Source: Paenibacillus glycinis
GTDB lineage: Bacteria > Bacillota > Bacilli > Paenibacillales > Paenibacillaceae
Direction of reading: 5' to 3'
NCBI RefSeq assembly: GCF_009909185.1
Contig: NZ_JAAAMV010000012.1
Span: 124,001-188,000, forward strand
Length of the DNA stretch: 64,000 bases
A program made the position numbers and the translations under genes. Position 1 is the stretch's first letter; every line of letters begins with the position of its first letter. Positions 44,453-54,693 of the stretch are shown here, piece by piece. Below the pieces are notes generated by a model. The model had not been told where the DNA came from and made no database searches. It worked only from the letters and a program-made list of their open reading frames with translations.

Positions 44453-45448
44453 TTACGCGTGTTGGGAAGCCTCAATATAATCTTCGATCTGCCGAACGGT
44501 CGGCATCGCGTCGGAGCAGCTGTGGCTGGAGATGACGATGGACGCGGACGCGCTGCCGAACGCCATGCTCCGGCCGACGCTCCACCCCTGCATCAGGCCG
44601 TAGAGGAAGCCCGCCGCGTAGGAATCGCCCGCGCCGAACGTCTTGATGACCTTCGCGGGGAAGATCGCTCCCCGATGCGAGCTGCCGTCTTTGCCGTAGG
44701 CGATCGAGCCGTCCTTGCCGTGCTTGATGACGACGAGCTCGGCGCGGCAGCCGAACCATTGCGCCGCCGTCGCCTCGTCGCTCCGTTCGGCGTTGCCGTC
44801 GAAGCGCTCGAGCATGTCGAATTCCTCGCGGGTGCCGATGATGATGTCGCTCTTCTCCGCCGCGAGATGGTAGTAGATCGCCGTTTCCTCCGGCGAAGCC
44901 CACGAATACGGCCGGTAATCGATATCGAAGACGACCTTCGTGCCGTGCTTGCGGGCATATCGGAGCGCCAGCAGCACCGCTTCGCGCGACGGGCTCTTCG
45001 CGAGCGCCGTGCCGGAGACGAGCAGCACCTTGCTGCCGGCGATAAGCGCCTCGTCCACTTCTTCCGGCGCGAGCAGCAGATCGGCGACGTTGTCGCGGTA
45101 CATGAGGATGCTGCAGTCCTCGGGACTCTTGATTTCCGTGAACGCGAGTCCCGTTACCGCGCCCGTGCGGTCCGTCGTCACGCCGGACGTCTCGATGCCG
45201 TTATCGCGCAAATATTGCAGGATGAAACGGCCCATCTGGTCGTCCGCCACCTTGCCGATGAAAGCGGCGCTCTGCCCCAGGCGGGACATGCCGATGCAAA
45301 TATTGGCCGGCGAGCCGCCGACGTACTTGGTGAACGTCATCGTCTCTTCCATCGGGCGATTGATCTCGTTGGCGTTCAAATCGATGCACAGCCGGCCGAT
45401 CGCGACGAAATCGCGCGGCTTGCCGCTATCGAAAGCGATGGAATCCAT
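44453..45448 (-). CDS. iolC: 5-dehydro-2-deoxygluconokinase IolC
   Basis: PfkB-family kinase (331 residues) phosphorylating 5-dehydro-2-deoxygluconate. GGSPANICIGMSRLG near 44-58 and catalytic D275 in GAGDSYAAGF. The N-terminal region IGRLCIDLNANEINRPMEE is specific to IolC. It is preceded by a 182-base gap containing a repeated motif; its own promoter could lie there. Confidence 0.96.
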   Translation of the reverse strand: MDSIAFDSGKPRDFVAIGRLCIDLNANEINRPMEETMTFTKYVGGSPANICIGMSRLGQSAAFIGKVADDQMGRFILQYLRDNGIETSGVTTDRTGAVTGLAFTEIKSPEDCSILMYRDNVADLLLAPEEVDEALIAGSKVLLVSGTALAKSPSREAVLLALRYARKHGTKVVFDIDYRPYSWASPEETAIYYHLAAEKSDIIIGTREEFDMLERFDGNAERSDEATAAQWFGCRAELVVIKHGKDGSIAYGKDGSSHRGAIFPAKVIKTFGAGDSYAAGFLYGLMQGWSVGRSMAFGSASASIVISSHSCSDAMPTVRQIEDYIEASQHA

Positions 45449-45499
45449 GCAGCAGCCCTCCCTGATGATCGGAATGAATGTATGTCATGCCAGGAATGA

Positions 45500-45615
45500 A
45501 TTTCACGCGGTGAATGATTTATTTCGTGAAAGGAATCGATTATTACGCGATGCATCCCTTATTTCTCGAATGATTGGCAATGTATCGAAGTGCAAGCTAT
45601 TTCATGCGATGAATC
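45500..45615. promoter_or_regulatory. Array of degenerate ~21-base repeats between iolD and iolC
   Basis: Copies of ATTTCnnGCGnTGAATn begin at 45500, 45521, 45542, 45561 and 45599 (spacings 21, 21, 19, 38). The first and last contain perfect palindromes TTCACGCGGTGAA (45502-45514) and TTCATGCGATGAA (45601-45613). Possible operator array for an inositol regulator; the regulator is not identified here. Confidence 0.45.
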
Positions 45616-45630
45616 GCCTAGGAACGGCCG

Positions 45631-47496
45631 TCAATACGGACGCGCGGCGCGGAGTGCCTCTTGCATCCGTTCGTGCGCCTCGACGACCTTCCCGCTCTCG
45701 GACACCTCCGGCACGCCGACATGCCACCACGACTCGTAGCCGTCCGTGTTCGTGCCCGGCAATACCTTGATCTCCACCAGCGCCGGACCTTCCTCGTCCT
45801 TGGCCAGGCGCAGCGCTTCGGCCAATTCCTCGGCCGTGCGCGCCGTATAGGCGGCAGCGCCCAAGCTGCGCGCATGCATTGCGAAGTCGATCGGCATGTA
45901 CTTGCCGCTCAGGCGGCCCGTTTCCTTGGAGCGGAAACGAAATTCGTTGCCGAAGCCGTCGCTGCCGTGCCCGCGCTGCAAATTATGAATGCACTGGAAG
46001 CCGTGATTGTCGAGCAGCAGCACCGTCAGCTTCACGCCTTCTTGAATGGCCGTCACCAGCTCCGAATGGAGCATGAGGTAGCTGCCGTCGCCCACGAAGG
46101 CGTACACGTCGCGCTCCGGCTCGGCGAGCGCTGCTCCGAACGCCCCGCTGACCTCGTAGCCCATGCAGGAGAAGCCGTATTCCATGTGGTACGTCTTGGG
46201 CTCGGTCGTGCGCCAGACGCGGTGCAGGTCGCCCGGCAAACTGCCGGCGGCGGCCACGATGACGTCCTTCGGACCGATAAAGGCGTTGATGACGCCGAGC
46301 GCGCGCGTCTGCGTCAAGCCTTCGTCGCTTTCGAGCGCATAGAGACGGTCGACCTCGGCGTTCCATTCCGCCTTGAGCGCGGCGACGGCTCCTTCCTCGT
46401 AGCCGCTCATGTAGCCGAGCAGCGTCAGCTCCTCCGCCAATGCAGCAAGCCCTGTCCGGGCATCCGCCGCGATGGCCGCGCCTTCCAGCTTGACCGCGTC
46501 GAACGCGCTGACGTTGATGTTCACGAACGCCGCGTCCGGGTTCCGGAACGCCGACTTGGACGCCGTCGTGAAATCGGAGAAGCGCGTGCCGACGCCGATG
46601 ACGACGTCCGCTTCCGCGGCGATCCGGTTCGCGGCCAGCGTGCCGGTCGTGCCGACGCCGCCGAGGGCGAGCGGATGGTTCCACGGCATGGCGCTCTTGC
46701 CGGCCTGCGTCTCCGCGACCGGGATGCCGAACGCTTCCGCGAACCGCAGCAGCGCTCGCGTCGCCTCGGCGTAGAGCACGCCGCCGCCCGCGACGATCAG
46801 CGGCTTGCGCTTGCCGACGATCGCCTCGGCAGCCCGCTTGACCGCATCCGGAGCCGCCGGACGGCGGTCGAGGTAATGCACCCGCTTCTCGAAGAACGCG
46901 GCCGGATAGTCGTAAGCTTCGGCCTGCACGTCCTGCGGCAGCGCCAGCGTAACGGCGCCCGTATCCGCGGGATCGGTCAAGACGCGCATCGCCTGCAGCA
47001 GCGACGCCATCAGCTGCTCGGGGCGGACGATCCGGTCCCAGAACTTGCTGACCGGCTTGAACGCATCGGTCGCCGAGACGGAATAATCGCTCGGCACCTC
47101 GAGCTGCTGCAGCACGGGATCCGGCTGCCGGCAGGCGAAGTTGTCGCCCGGCAGCAGCAGGACGGGGATGCGGTTGACCGTCGCCGTGCCGGCCGCGGTC
47201 ACCATGTTCAGCGCGCCCGGACCGATCGACGAGGTGCAGGCGAAGATCTGCCGGCGGTTCTTCTGCTTGGCGTAAGCCGCCGCGGCATGCACCATGCCCT
47301 GCTCGTTCTTGCCTTGGATGAATTCGAGCCCGCCGGACGCCCGTTCGAGCGCTTCGCCGATGCCCGTCACGTTGCCGTGGCCGAAGATGCCCATGACGCC
47401 GCGGACGAATTTGATCTCTTCCCCGTCCGCGGACAGGTATTGGTTGTCCAGGAACTTAAGAAGCGCCTGGGCCATCGTCAGTCGAATCGTATTCAT
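45631..47496 (-). CDS. iolD: 3D-(3,5/4)-trihydroxycyclohexane-1,2-dione hydrolase IolD
   Basis: Thiamine-diphosphate enzyme opening the inositol ring derivative (621 residues, close to the usual 635). N-terminal [42 protein letters not shown] with [11 protein letters not shown], and C-terminal cofactor region [38 protein letters not shown]. Start overlaps the stop of the GH38 gene by 4 nt (ATGA), so inositol and mannosidase functions are translationally coupled. Confidence 0.97.
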   Translation of the reverse strand: MNTIRLTMAQALLKFLDNQYLSADGEEIKFVRGVMGIFGHGNVTGIGEALERASGGLEFIQGKNEQGMVHAAAAYAKQKNRRQIFACTSSIGPGALNMVTAAGTATVNRIPVLLLPGDNFACRQPDPVLQQLEVPSDYSVSATDAFKPVSKFWDRIVRPEQLMASLLQAMRVLTDPADTGAVTLALPQDVQAEAYDYPAAFFEKRVHYLDRRPAAPDAVKRAAEAIVGKRKPLIVAGGGVLYAEATRALLRFAEAFGIPVAETQAGKSAMPWNHPLALGGVGTTGTLAANRIAAEADVVIGVGTRFSDFTTASKSAFRNPDAAFVNINVSAFDAVKLEGAAIAADARTGLAALAEELTLLGYMSGYEEGAVAALKAEWNAEVDRLYALESDEGLTQTRALGVINAFIGPKDVIVAAAGSLPGDLHRVWRTTEPKTYHMEYGFSCMGYEVSGAFGAALAEPERDVYAFVGDGSYLMLHSELVTAIQEGVKLTVLLLDNHGFQCIHNLQRGHGSDGFGNEFRFRSKETGRLSGKYMPIDFAMHARSLGAAAYTARTAEELAEALRLAKDEEGPALVEIKVLPGTNTDGYESWWHVGVPEVSESGKVVEAHERMQEALRAARPY

Positions 47497-50400
47497 GCGT
47501 TGCCGCCTCCGTTCACGGATGATGTCGAGCCGGATTCCAGCTCGATCAGGAAGGTCTTGATCTCGTACGGCTTCAGTTCGATGGCATGCTTCGCGACGCG
47601 CCCGCGAATCGGAGGGTTCTCTTCAACCCCGCCGATAGCTTGGCTCCCGCGGCTCTCGCGAGTCGCGCCGTTCGCCCGATCCTCGCCGTCCGCTCTATTC
47701 CCAAGGTTTTCTCCGGTCGCGCCGTCCGCGAGCGGCCGCTCCATCAGATCGCATTCCCGCACGGAGCGGATCCGCAGATCGCTGCGGAGCTCCGCGTTCG
47801 CGCGCATGCCCGCGAATTCATGGACGCGCAGCACGATCCGCTCGCCGTCCTCCGACTTCTTGACGGCATCCACCATCACGTTCGGCGCGGACAGCGCGAA
47901 CATGGACAGGGTGCCCCCAGCGGGCGCGCCGGCGACGCTCGTCAGCGGATTGTTGAGCGCCCACGCTTCCTGCGCCGTATTCCCCGCATACCAATCGCCT
48001 GCATGCGGCAGCAGCGCGTACGTGAATTCATGCTCCCCGATATCCGCGTTCGGATCGGGATGGATCGCCGACTTGATCAGCGACAGGCGCATGACGTTGT
48101 CCTTGATATCGTAGCCGTACTTGCAGTCGTTCAGCAGGCTGACGCCATAGCCGCGCTCGGACAGGTCGGCCCATTGGTGCCCGACCGATTCGAACCGCGC
48201 GTAGTCCCAGCTCGTGTTCCAGTGCGTCGGCCGCTTGACGTTGCCGAATTGAATGTCGTACGTCGCTTCCGTCGCGCGCACGGCCACCGGGAAAGCGACC
48301 TTCAGCAGCTGCTGGTGCTCCCGCCAGTCGATATGCGTGCGGAAATCGATCCGCCGGCTCCCGGCGTAGACGGTCATCTTCTGCGTGACGACGGACCCGG
48401 CGTACCGCCAGCGGAACGCGACGGTCGCCGCCAGCGGTCCGAGCTCGACCAGCTCGGCCGACTCGAGCTCCGTGATCTCGCGCAGCTTCTCTTGATAGAA
48501 AATATCGATGTCCCACGCGTCGAAATGCATCGGCTTGTCCTCGAACGCCTGCAGCACGTTCCCGCGCGCGCCTTCGGCCAGCACGTCGCGCCCATGGTCC
48601 AGATCGTATATCCGTATCAATTGCCCCGCCGCGTTCCACGCGAGCTCGTAATGCGGCGTCTTCAGCACGCTGCCTTCCAATGCAAACGGCGTCTCCGCCG
48701 CGAATGCCGACGTCCAAGCTTGGTCGTCCGCGTAATGAATCGCCGCGACGCCGAGCGACGGCACGGCAGGAGATTCCACGATCCAGCGTCCGTCCGTCAA
48801 CTGCGCCTGCAGGGGATTGCCCGAGGCATCGCTCCATGCGCTGCCCGCCGGCGCGCTCGCCGCATCCAGCACGACGAGCTCGCGCCGCGTCCACGACGAG
48901 CCGTTCATCACGGTCATCGCGCCCGCTTCCGCGCGGCCGGATCTGATGGCGGCCGCCGCCTCTTGCCAAGCCTCGTCCGCGATCGCTTGCGCCTGCGCAT
49001 ATTCCTCGCGGCTGTCCGCATAGACCTCGGCGATCGAGGAGCCGGGAATGATATCATGGAATTGATTGCGCAAAATAATCGTCCAGCCTTCGTTCAGCGC
49101 CCGCTGCCCGTAGAGGCTCCAATCGCCGCGCTGCACGGCGGCCAGCGCGCTCAGCCATTCCGTCTCGCGGTACAGCAGCTCGAGCTTGCGGTTCATCCGC
49201 TTGTTGTACGCCTGGCTCGTATACGTGCCGCGGTGGTACTCCAGGTACAACTCGCCGTCCCACGTATGCACGTAGCGGTCTGTCGAAGCGAAGGTGTCCT
49301 GCAGCCGCCGGAAATAATCGTCCGCGCGGCCCGTCTTCACGTTCGGCAAGCCGGGCATGCCGTCGAGACGGCGCCGCATCTCGAGCATCTCGCGGTTCAC
49401 GCCGCCCCCGCCGTCCCCGTAGCCGTAAGACAGCAGCAGCTCCTGGTTGACTTCCTTGTCGCGGTAGCCGTCCCAGATGCCCTTGACCGTCTCCGGCGTG
49501 ACGAAGCCGTTGTACGTATAGAAGAACGCGTTCGCTTCCTCCCAGTCGTCCGGCGTCGTGATGAAATGCGTCAGCACCTCCGAGCCGTCGATGCCCCGCC
49601 ACTTGAACGTGTCGTTCGGCATCCGGTTGAACTGGTTCCAGCTGATCTTGGTCGTCATGAACGTATCGAAGCCGGATTTCCGCAGGATCTGCGGCAGCGC
49701 CCAGCTATAGCCGAAGACGTCCGGGAGCCACAGGTACGTGCTTTCCGCGCCGAACTCCTCGCGCATGAACCGCGTGCCGAACAGGAACTGGCGAACGAGC
49801 GATTCGCCGGACGTCAGGTTGCAGTCGGCTTCCAGCCACATGCCGCCGCCGATCTCCCAGCGTCCTTCGCGGATCCGCTCGCGAATTTGCTCATAGATAT
49901 CCGGGTAATCTTGTTTGATATAGGCATAAAGCTGCGGCTGCGTTTGCAGGAACACATAATCCGGGAAACGCTCCATCAGGCGCAGCACCGTCGAGAACGA
50001 CCGCGCGCTCTTCTCCCGCGTATGCTTCAGCCGCCACAGCCACGCGACGTCGATATGCGTATGGCCGACGCAGGTTACCGTCACCGGGGAGCGCTTGTCG
50101 AACTTGCCCAGCTCGCCGTTCAACAGCTCCCTCGCCGCATGGACGGATTCGTAATACGCATCCGAGCCCGGCAAGGACCAGTCGATCAGCAGAAACGCCC
50201 GGTCGAGCGCCTTGACGAGCGCGGCCCGGTCGGGATGGGACGGATCGAGCTCCTTGATCGTGCCCAGCACGGCTTGGCCCGTATAATAGAGGTCGTCGAC
50301 CCGCTCGTCCAGCCAGCACAGCTCGGCGCGCTTCACGGTATGCTTCATGTCGCGCGGCTTGCCGCCGCCTTCGAGGCCGGTCCACAACCGAATATCCATT

Positions 50401-50795
50401 CTTCCGGCGGCGCCTGCCGCGTCCTCCGGCAGGAACACTTCCTGATGATTCGAATCGACGCCTTGGTACGGAACGCCGTTCCAATAAAACAGCGATTCGA
50501 AGCCGTCGTTGTTGCCCCCGCCCGTCTCGCCGAAATCAAATCGGCCGAGCACGGACCGGCCTGCCCATTCCGCCGGCACGTCGACGCCGCGCGACAGCCA
50601 TACGTAGCGGTCGCGGCCCTGCCACGTATCGCCGACGTTCAATTCGTACGCCGCGCCGGAGGCGGGAGGACGGGCGCCGTTCGCGCCCGCCTCGTCCTCG
50701 ATCGCGGTAAACCTATCCAAAGGCCGGACGTCGCGATAGCGGGTTTCGCTCAATTCGCGCAGCCGGGCCGCAAGCTTCGATTCCGTAAACAACAT
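47493..50795 (-). CDS. Alpha-mannosidase, glycoside hydrolase family 38
   Basis: Retaining zinc-dependent alpha-mannosidase, 1100 residues, no signal peptide, hence cytoplasmic. Zinc ligands are in [12 protein letters not shown] (H245, H247, D249); the nucleophile is D324 in [13 protein letters not shown], and [12 protein letters not shown] follows as in the family. C-terminal beta domains to the end; an odd run of Asn/Gly/Arg-rich residues ([24 protein letters not shown]) at about 1025-1050 looks like a recent low-complexity insertion. Starts after GGGGAGG. Sits between a TIM-barrel epimerase and iolD in one operon, unusual for GH38. Confidence 0.93.
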   Translation of the reverse strand: MLFTESKLAARLRELSETRYRDVRPLDRFTAIEDEAGANGARPPASGAAYELNVGDTWQGRDRYVWLSRGVDVPAEWAGRSVLGRFDFGETGGGNNDGFESLFYWNGVPYQGVDSNHQEVFLPEDAAGAAGRMDIRLWTGLEGGGKPRDMKHTVKRAELCWLDERVDDLYYTGQAVLGTIKELDPSHPDRAALVKALDRAFLLIDWSLPGSDAYYESVHAARELLNGELGKFDKRSPVTVTCVGHTHIDVAWLWRLKHTREKSARSFSTVLRLMERFPDYVFLQTQPQLYAYIKQDYPDIYEQIRERIREGRWEIGGGMWLEADCNLTSGESLVRQFLFGTRFMREEFGAESTYLWLPDVFGYSWALPQILRKSGFDTFMTTKISWNQFNRMPNDTFKWRGIDGSEVLTHFITTPDDWEEANAFFYTYNGFVTPETVKGIWDGYRDKEVNQELLLSYGYGDGGGGVNREMLEMRRRLDGMPGLPNVKTGRADDYFRRLQDTFASTDRYVHTWDGELYLEYHRGTYTSQAYNKRMNRKLELLYRETEWLSALAAVQRGDWSLYGQRALNEGWTIILRNQFHDIIPGSSIAEVYADSREEYAQAQAIADEAWQEAAAAIRSGRAEAGAMTVMNGSSWTRRELVVLDAASAPAGSAWSDASGNPLQAQLTDGRWIVESPAVPSLGVAAIHYADDQAWTSAFAAETPFALEGSVLKTPHYELAWNAAGQLIRIYDLDHGRDVLAEGARGNVLQAFEDKPMHFDAWDIDIFYQEKLREITELESAELVELGPLAATVAFRWRYAGSVVTQKMTVYAGSRRIDFRTHIDWREHQQLLKVAFPVAVRATEATYDIQFGNVKRPTHWNTSWDYARFESVGHQWADLSERGYGVSLLNDCKYGYDIKDNVMRLSLIKSAIHPDPNADIGEHEFTYALLPHAGDWYAGNTAQEAWALNNPLTSVAGAPAGGTLSMFALSAPNVMVDAVKKSEDGERIVLRVHEFAGMRANAELRSDLRIRSVRECDLMERPLADGATGENLGNRADGEDRANGATRESRGSQAIGGVEENPPIRGRVAKHAIELKPYEIKTFLIELESGSTSSVNGGGNA

Positions 50796-50841
50796 GGGTT
50801 AGCCTCCCCTTCGCTTTCCTGCGGAAATCGCGATAATCGGC

Positions 50842-51594
50842 TTAGAGCGTTTCGTCCAGCTTGAGCAGGTACTCCAGGCTTGTCGCGAGGCTGTCCAGCG
50901 GGCTGCCCGGGCAGTAATCCTGCTCGACGGCGAACCATTCGACGCCGCTCGCAAGTCCCCAGCGCAGGATCGGCGCGAAGTCGATGACGCCGGAACCGAT
51001 CTCCGCGAAATACTGGCGGTCGTCGGCTGTCATGTCCTTCAAGTGAAGGATCGGCATCCGGTTCGCGTAGCCGCGGATGAACGACAGCGGATCCTGGCCC
51101 GCTTTCTTCACCCAGTACGTATCGATCTCGGCGTATACCGCCGGGTCTTCGAGCAGGTATTCGAGCGCGAACTTGCCGTCGATCGTCGTGTGGAACTCGA
51201 AATCGTGGTTATGGTAGCCGACCCGGAATTCCGTTCCCTTCACGCGCTCCGCGACGGCCAGCAGGTCATGCTTCACGCTCGCGTACCCTTCCGGGTTCTG
51301 CAATCCGTCCGGCAGGGAGTGGCAGATGAAATCCCGCGTGCCGAACAAACGCGCTTCCTCGAGCACGTTGTCCAGGTCGTCCCGCATCCGAGGCAGCCCG
51401 ACGTGCATGCCGGCGGTCTTGAGGCCGAGCTCGTTCATGACCGCCGCGATGTCGCGCGCCGGGTTGCCGTGCAGGCCGTCGATTTGGACGGCTGCCCAGC
51501 CCATTTTGGCCAAGTCCCGCAGGACGGCTTCGAAATCCTTCTTCAGTTCGTTGCGCACGGTGTACAGCTGCGCGGCCAGTTGATGCTTGATCAT
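50842..51594 (-). CDS. Sugar phosphate isomerase/epimerase family (TIM barrel)
   Basis: 250 residues. Metal-binding pattern: the E/H region in GYHNHDFEF, D in YAEIDTYWV, H in PILHLKDM, E in FAVEQDYCPG. Same superfamily as IolE and IolI, but the sequence does not show clear orthology to either. The ATG overlaps the AKR stop by 4 nt. In this operon, which lacks iolE, it could be the dehydratase/isomerase step; this is a hypothesis. Confidence 0.88.
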   Translation of the reverse strand: MIKHQLAAQLYTVRNELKKDFEAVLRDLAKMGWAAVQIDGLHGNPARDIAAVMNELGLKTAGMHVGLPRMRDDLDNVLEEARLFGTRDFICHSLPDGLQNPEGYASVKHDLLAVAERVKGTEFRVGYHNHDFEFHTTIDGKFALEYLLEDPAVYAEIDTYWVKKAGQDPLSFIRGYANRMPILHLKDMTADDRQYFAEIGSGVIDFAPILRWGLASGVEWFAVEQDYCPGSPLDSLATSLEYLLKLDETL

Positions 51595-52532
51595 TGCGCG
51601 ATCGCCTCCCTTTTCAAATCCAGCCATTCGACTTCTTCGTGCGTCAGATGCAGATTCATCGCCTCGACCGAGGAGAGCAGCTCTCCGGGATTGCGCGGTC
51701 CGATGATCGCGCCGGTGGCGAACGGCTGATGCAGCACGTAGGACAGCGCGAGCTGGATCGGGGTGACGCCCTTCTCCTCGGCCATCTTCACGGCCCGGCG
51801 GTAACGCTCCCAGTTGCCTTCGCTGTAGTACACGCGCACCATCTCCTCGTCCGCGCGGTTCTCGGGCGTGAAGTGGCCGGAGAAGAATCCGCCCGCCTGC
51901 GCCGACCAGGACAAGAGCGGCAGGCCGTTCGCCGCGTGCCAGGCGATCGTCGCCTCGTCCGCCGAGACGACGCCGGGCCACCGCGCTTCCTGCGGCTTGG
52001 CCAGGCTCAGGTTCGTGCTGCTGAACGCGAATCCGGTCAAGCCGTGCGCGGCCGCGTAATCGTTCGCTTCCTGAATCCGCGCGTGCGTCCAGTTCGACGC
52101 GCCGAACGCGCGCAGCCGCCCGGCTTCGAGGTTCGCGTTCAGCTCCTCGATGATCGGTCCGACCGGCACGGTCTCGTCGTCGCGGTGCAGCGCGAAGAGC
52201 TCGACGTGATCGGTGCCGAGCCGCTCCAGGCTTTCCGCCAGATCCTGCCGGATCGCCTGCGGGTTCACCCGCGGTCCCGGACTCCCGTCGTCGTGATGGG
52301 CGCCCTTCGTCAGGATGACGACCTTGTCCCGCAGCTTCTCCTCGGCGAGCCACTCGCCGAGCAGCTTCTCCCTGCCCCGGTATTGATGGGCGGTATCGAA
52401 CGCATTGCCGCCGGCGTCCACGTAAGCGCGCAGCATCAGCCGTTCGTTCTCCTCCAGCTTGCGCAAGTCGCCCGTGCCCATGATCAGCCGGGAGATCGGT
52501 TTATCCACACCTTGAATATGCAACGCGTTCAT
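51591..52532 (-). CDS. Aldo/keto reductase
   Basis: 313 residues. The catalytic tetrad D46, Y51 (FDTAHQY), K76 (LTKGAHH) and H116 (ALHRDD) is complete. NADP-binding end AIIGPRNPGELLSS. An oxidoreductase of sugars or cyclitols; in the absence of iolG it might perform the inositol or mannose redox step (inference). Coupled to the downstream TIM-barrel gene. A LacI-type operator lies 68 bases upstream. Confidence 0.92.
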   Translation of the reverse strand: MNALHIQGVDKPISRLIMGTGDLRKLEENERLMLRAYVDAGGNAFDTAHQYRGREKLLGEWLAEEKLRDKVVILTKGAHHDDGSPGPRVNPQAIRQDLAESLERLGTDHVELFALHRDDETVPVGPIIEELNANLEAGRLRAFGASNWTHARIQEANDYAAAHGLTGFAFSSTNLSLAKPQEARWPGVVSADEATIAWHAANGLPLLSWSAQAGGFFSGHFTPENRADEEMVRVYYSEGNWERYRRAVKMAEEKGVTPIQLALSYVLHQPFATGAIIGPRNPGELLSSVEAMNLHLTHEEVEWLDLKREAIAQ

Positions 52533-52599
52533 CCTTGCATCCTCCTTAGACAGCTCAAGTTAGATCCGCTTTATTCATCCGCTTTGCGAAACTTTCATC

Positions 52600-52613
52600 T
52601 GGTATCGATTCCA
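52600..52613. promoter_or_regulatory. LacI-type operator in front of the AKR gene
   Basis: TGGTATCGATTCCA, two or fewer mismatches from the perfect palindrome TGGTATCGATACCA seen at the operon promoter. Confidence 0.65.
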
Positions 52614-52629
52614 TATCGACCGCTCCCGC

Positions 52630-53589
52630 TCATTGCGAGATCGCCCGCGGCAGGCTGCGGCTGCCTTCGTGCCGCTGCAGAAACGCCCGCAGCCCGTTCA
52701 AATCCGCCGTGCCCGTGCTCCCGCCGTACGCGCCGACGGACATCGCGCCGCAGGCGTTGCCGAACTTGAGCGACGTCTCGACGTCGAAGCCTTGGATGAA
52801 GCCGTACAAATACCCGGCATTGAAGGAATCTCCCGCGCCGGTCGTATCCACGGCCTCGACCTTGAACGCCGGATGCCGCGTCATGACGCCGTCCTTCATC
52901 GCGACGGCTCCGTCCGAGCCGAGCTTCACCACGATATGTCCGCCGTGATCCGCCATGAGCGCGAGCGAATCCGCGATCCGCTCGCGGCGCGTATAGTGCA
53001 GCGCTTCGGTCTCGTTCATCAGGAACACGTCGACGTGGCGCATCAGCTCGAAAATGCCCTCGTACCATTCGCCGGAATCGTCCCAGCCGACGTCGCAGGA
53101 GAGCGTAACGCCCTTTTCCTTCAGCTGCTTGACGATCGCGAGAAACTGATCGTGGTTGTCCCTGCCCCGGTAGCCCGTCAGATGGACATGCCGCCCCTGC
53201 GCGATCTGTTCGAGGTCGAGCCGCTCGAGCGCCAGCTCCTGATTGGATCCCATATAGGACAGGAAGGAGCGGTCCGTATCCGGATTGAAGGCGATCGAGA
53301 TGCCGGTTTGATGGGTTTTGCTCGTTTGAATGAGGCTGGTATCGATACCATATTGGGCGAATTGCTCCCGGATGAAGCTGCCGTTGCTGTCATCCCCCAA
53401 TACGCCGTTGAATGCGACGCCAAGGCCGAGCTTGGCGAGAGAGAGCGAGAACAACGCCGCTCCCCCGCCTACGTGCATCATCATGTTATCCACGAACACT
53501 TCCTGGCCGGGCTGCGGCACCTGGCTGTACCCCACTACCACAAGATCTATATTGACGTCTCCGACGACGACAGCATCGAATTTCTTCAA
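52630..53589 (-). CDS. PfkB-family carbohydrate kinase
   Basis: 319 residues. N-terminal GDVNIDLVVVG and GGGAALFSLSLAKLG, C-terminal catalytic GAGDSFNAGYLYGF. Phosphorylates a sugar released or imported by this operon, probably fructose/mannose-like or a keto sugar; specificity unknown. Distinct from iolC in the same operon. Codons 80-84 contain a perfect copy of the LacI-type operator. Confidence 0.92.
   Translation of the reverse strand: MKKFDAVVVGDVNIDLVVVGYSQVPQPGQEVFVDNMMMHVGGGAALFSLSLAKLGLGVAFNGVLGDDSNGSFIREQFAQYGIDTSLIQTSKTHQTGISIAFNPDTDRSFLSYMGSNQELALERLDLEQIAQGRHVHLTGYRGRDNHDQFLAIVKQLKEKGVTLSCDVGWDDSGEWYEGIFELMRHVDVFLMNETEALHYTRRERIADSLALMADHGGHIVVKLGSDGAVAMKDGVMTRHPAFKVEAVDTTGAGDSFNAGYLYGFIQGFDVETSLKFGNACGAMSVGAYGGSTGTADLNGLRAFLQRHEGSRSLPRAISQ
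53337..53350. promoter_or_regulatory. Perfect LacI-type operator inside the kinase gene
   Basis: TGGTATCGATACCA, identical to the core of the promoter operator at 57978-57993. Confidence 0.6.
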
Positions 53590-53633
53590 GTCTCTCTCCC
53601 TCTTCCACTCCGATGTAATGATGCCTGCGCTAA

Positions 53634-54644
53634 TTATCCATGCTGCCTGCAGCTGTCGCGCACGACGAGATGATGCCGCAGCACGACATCCTGTCTAGGC
53701 GCGTCTTCTTGATCCATGATCATGTCGATCAATACCTCGACCGTGACCTTCCCCATCTCCTGGATCGGCTGCTCCATGGACGTCAAACGCGGCCGCACGA
53801 GCTCCGTCAGCTGGCTTCCGTCGAAGCCGACGATCGAGAGGTCGTCCGGCACCGCCAGCCCTTGGTCGCGCACGGCGTTCATGGCGCCTACCGCCATGTC
53901 GTCGCTGACGGCGAAGACGGCCGTCGGACGGTTATCGCACGCAAGCAGCTCCCGGATGAGATCGTACCCGCTTTGCGTCTTGTAATCGCCGAAACGAACA
54001 TGCTCGTCCACGAGCGGCAGCGAGCTGTCGGCCATCGCCCGGCAGTATCCGATGTAGCGGTTCTGCCCCGACGTCACGTCGCGCATGTCGCCGCCGATGA
54101 AGCCGATCCGTTCATGCCCGAGCTCGATCAGGTAGCGCGTCGCGTCGTAAGCGGCCGTGTAGTCGTCGATGATTACGGAGACGAACGCCTGCTCCGTCGG
54201 CTTGACGCTGGAGAAGATGATCGGGATTCCGAGCTTATGGATCATGTCCCGGATCTCGTCGTTCAGCTTCTCGTGCATGATGATGATGCCGTCCACGCGC
54301 ATTTCCTTGAACACGTTCAAGTATTTGAGCTCTTTGTCGATGTCCTCGATGATGTTGCACACCAGCAGGTTATACTCGTTCATGCTCGCCGTTTTCTCGA
54401 TGCTGCTCAGGATGGTGGAATAAAAGCTCGACGTCACGTCGGGCACGATGACCCCGATGAGATTCGTCTTCTTCCGGACGAGACTCCTTGCGATATGGCT
54501 TGGCGTATATCCCAGTTCGTCGATTGCCCGCTTCACTCTGTCCTTCAAGTCGTCTTTGACATACTTTTCGCCGTTCAGCACTCGCGAAACCGTCGTAACC
54601 GATACGCCCGCCTTTTTCGCCACATCTTTGATTTTCGGCGCCAT
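53634..54644 (-). CDS. LacI-family transcriptional regulator
   Basis: 336 residues. Helix-turn-helix IKDVAKKAGVSVTTVSRVLNG at 5-25 and hinge HIARSLVRKKTNLIGVIVPD, then a periplasmic-binding-like sugar-sensing domain (GFIGGDMRDVTSGQNRYIGYC). Most likely the repressor of this operon, binding the TGGTATCGATACCA palindromes; the effector is probably the imported sugar or its phosphate. The gene lies inside the operon it would control. Confidence 0.94.
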   Translation of the reverse strand: MAPKIKDVAKKAGVSVTTVSRVLNGEKYVKDDLKDRVKRAIDELGYTPSHIARSLVRKKTNLIGVIVPDVTSSFYSTILSSIEKTASMNEYNLLVCNIIEDIDKELKYLNVFKEMRVDGIIIMHEKLNDEIRDMIHKLGIPIIFSSVKPTEQAFVSVIIDDYTAAYDATRYLIELGHERIGFIGGDMRDVTSGQNRYIGYCRAMADSSLPLVDEHVRFGDYKTQSGYDLIRELLACDNRPTAVFAVSDDMAVGAMNAVRDQGLAVPDDLSIVGFDGSQLTELVRPRLTSMEQPIQEMGKVTVEVLIDMIMDQEDAPRQDVVLRHHLVVRDSCRQHG

Positions 54645-54693
54645 ACGCTCATCAAGCCCCCAATTTCTTCATCCATGCGTCGTTATCGCCCCG

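Noticed and set aside
47586-50864. Very long open frame on the + strand opposite the alpha-mannosidase gene
   Set aside because: Its protein is rich in Arg, His, Ala and Val without any domain, as expected for the antisense of a GC-rich gene. The - strand frame has full GH38 motifs.
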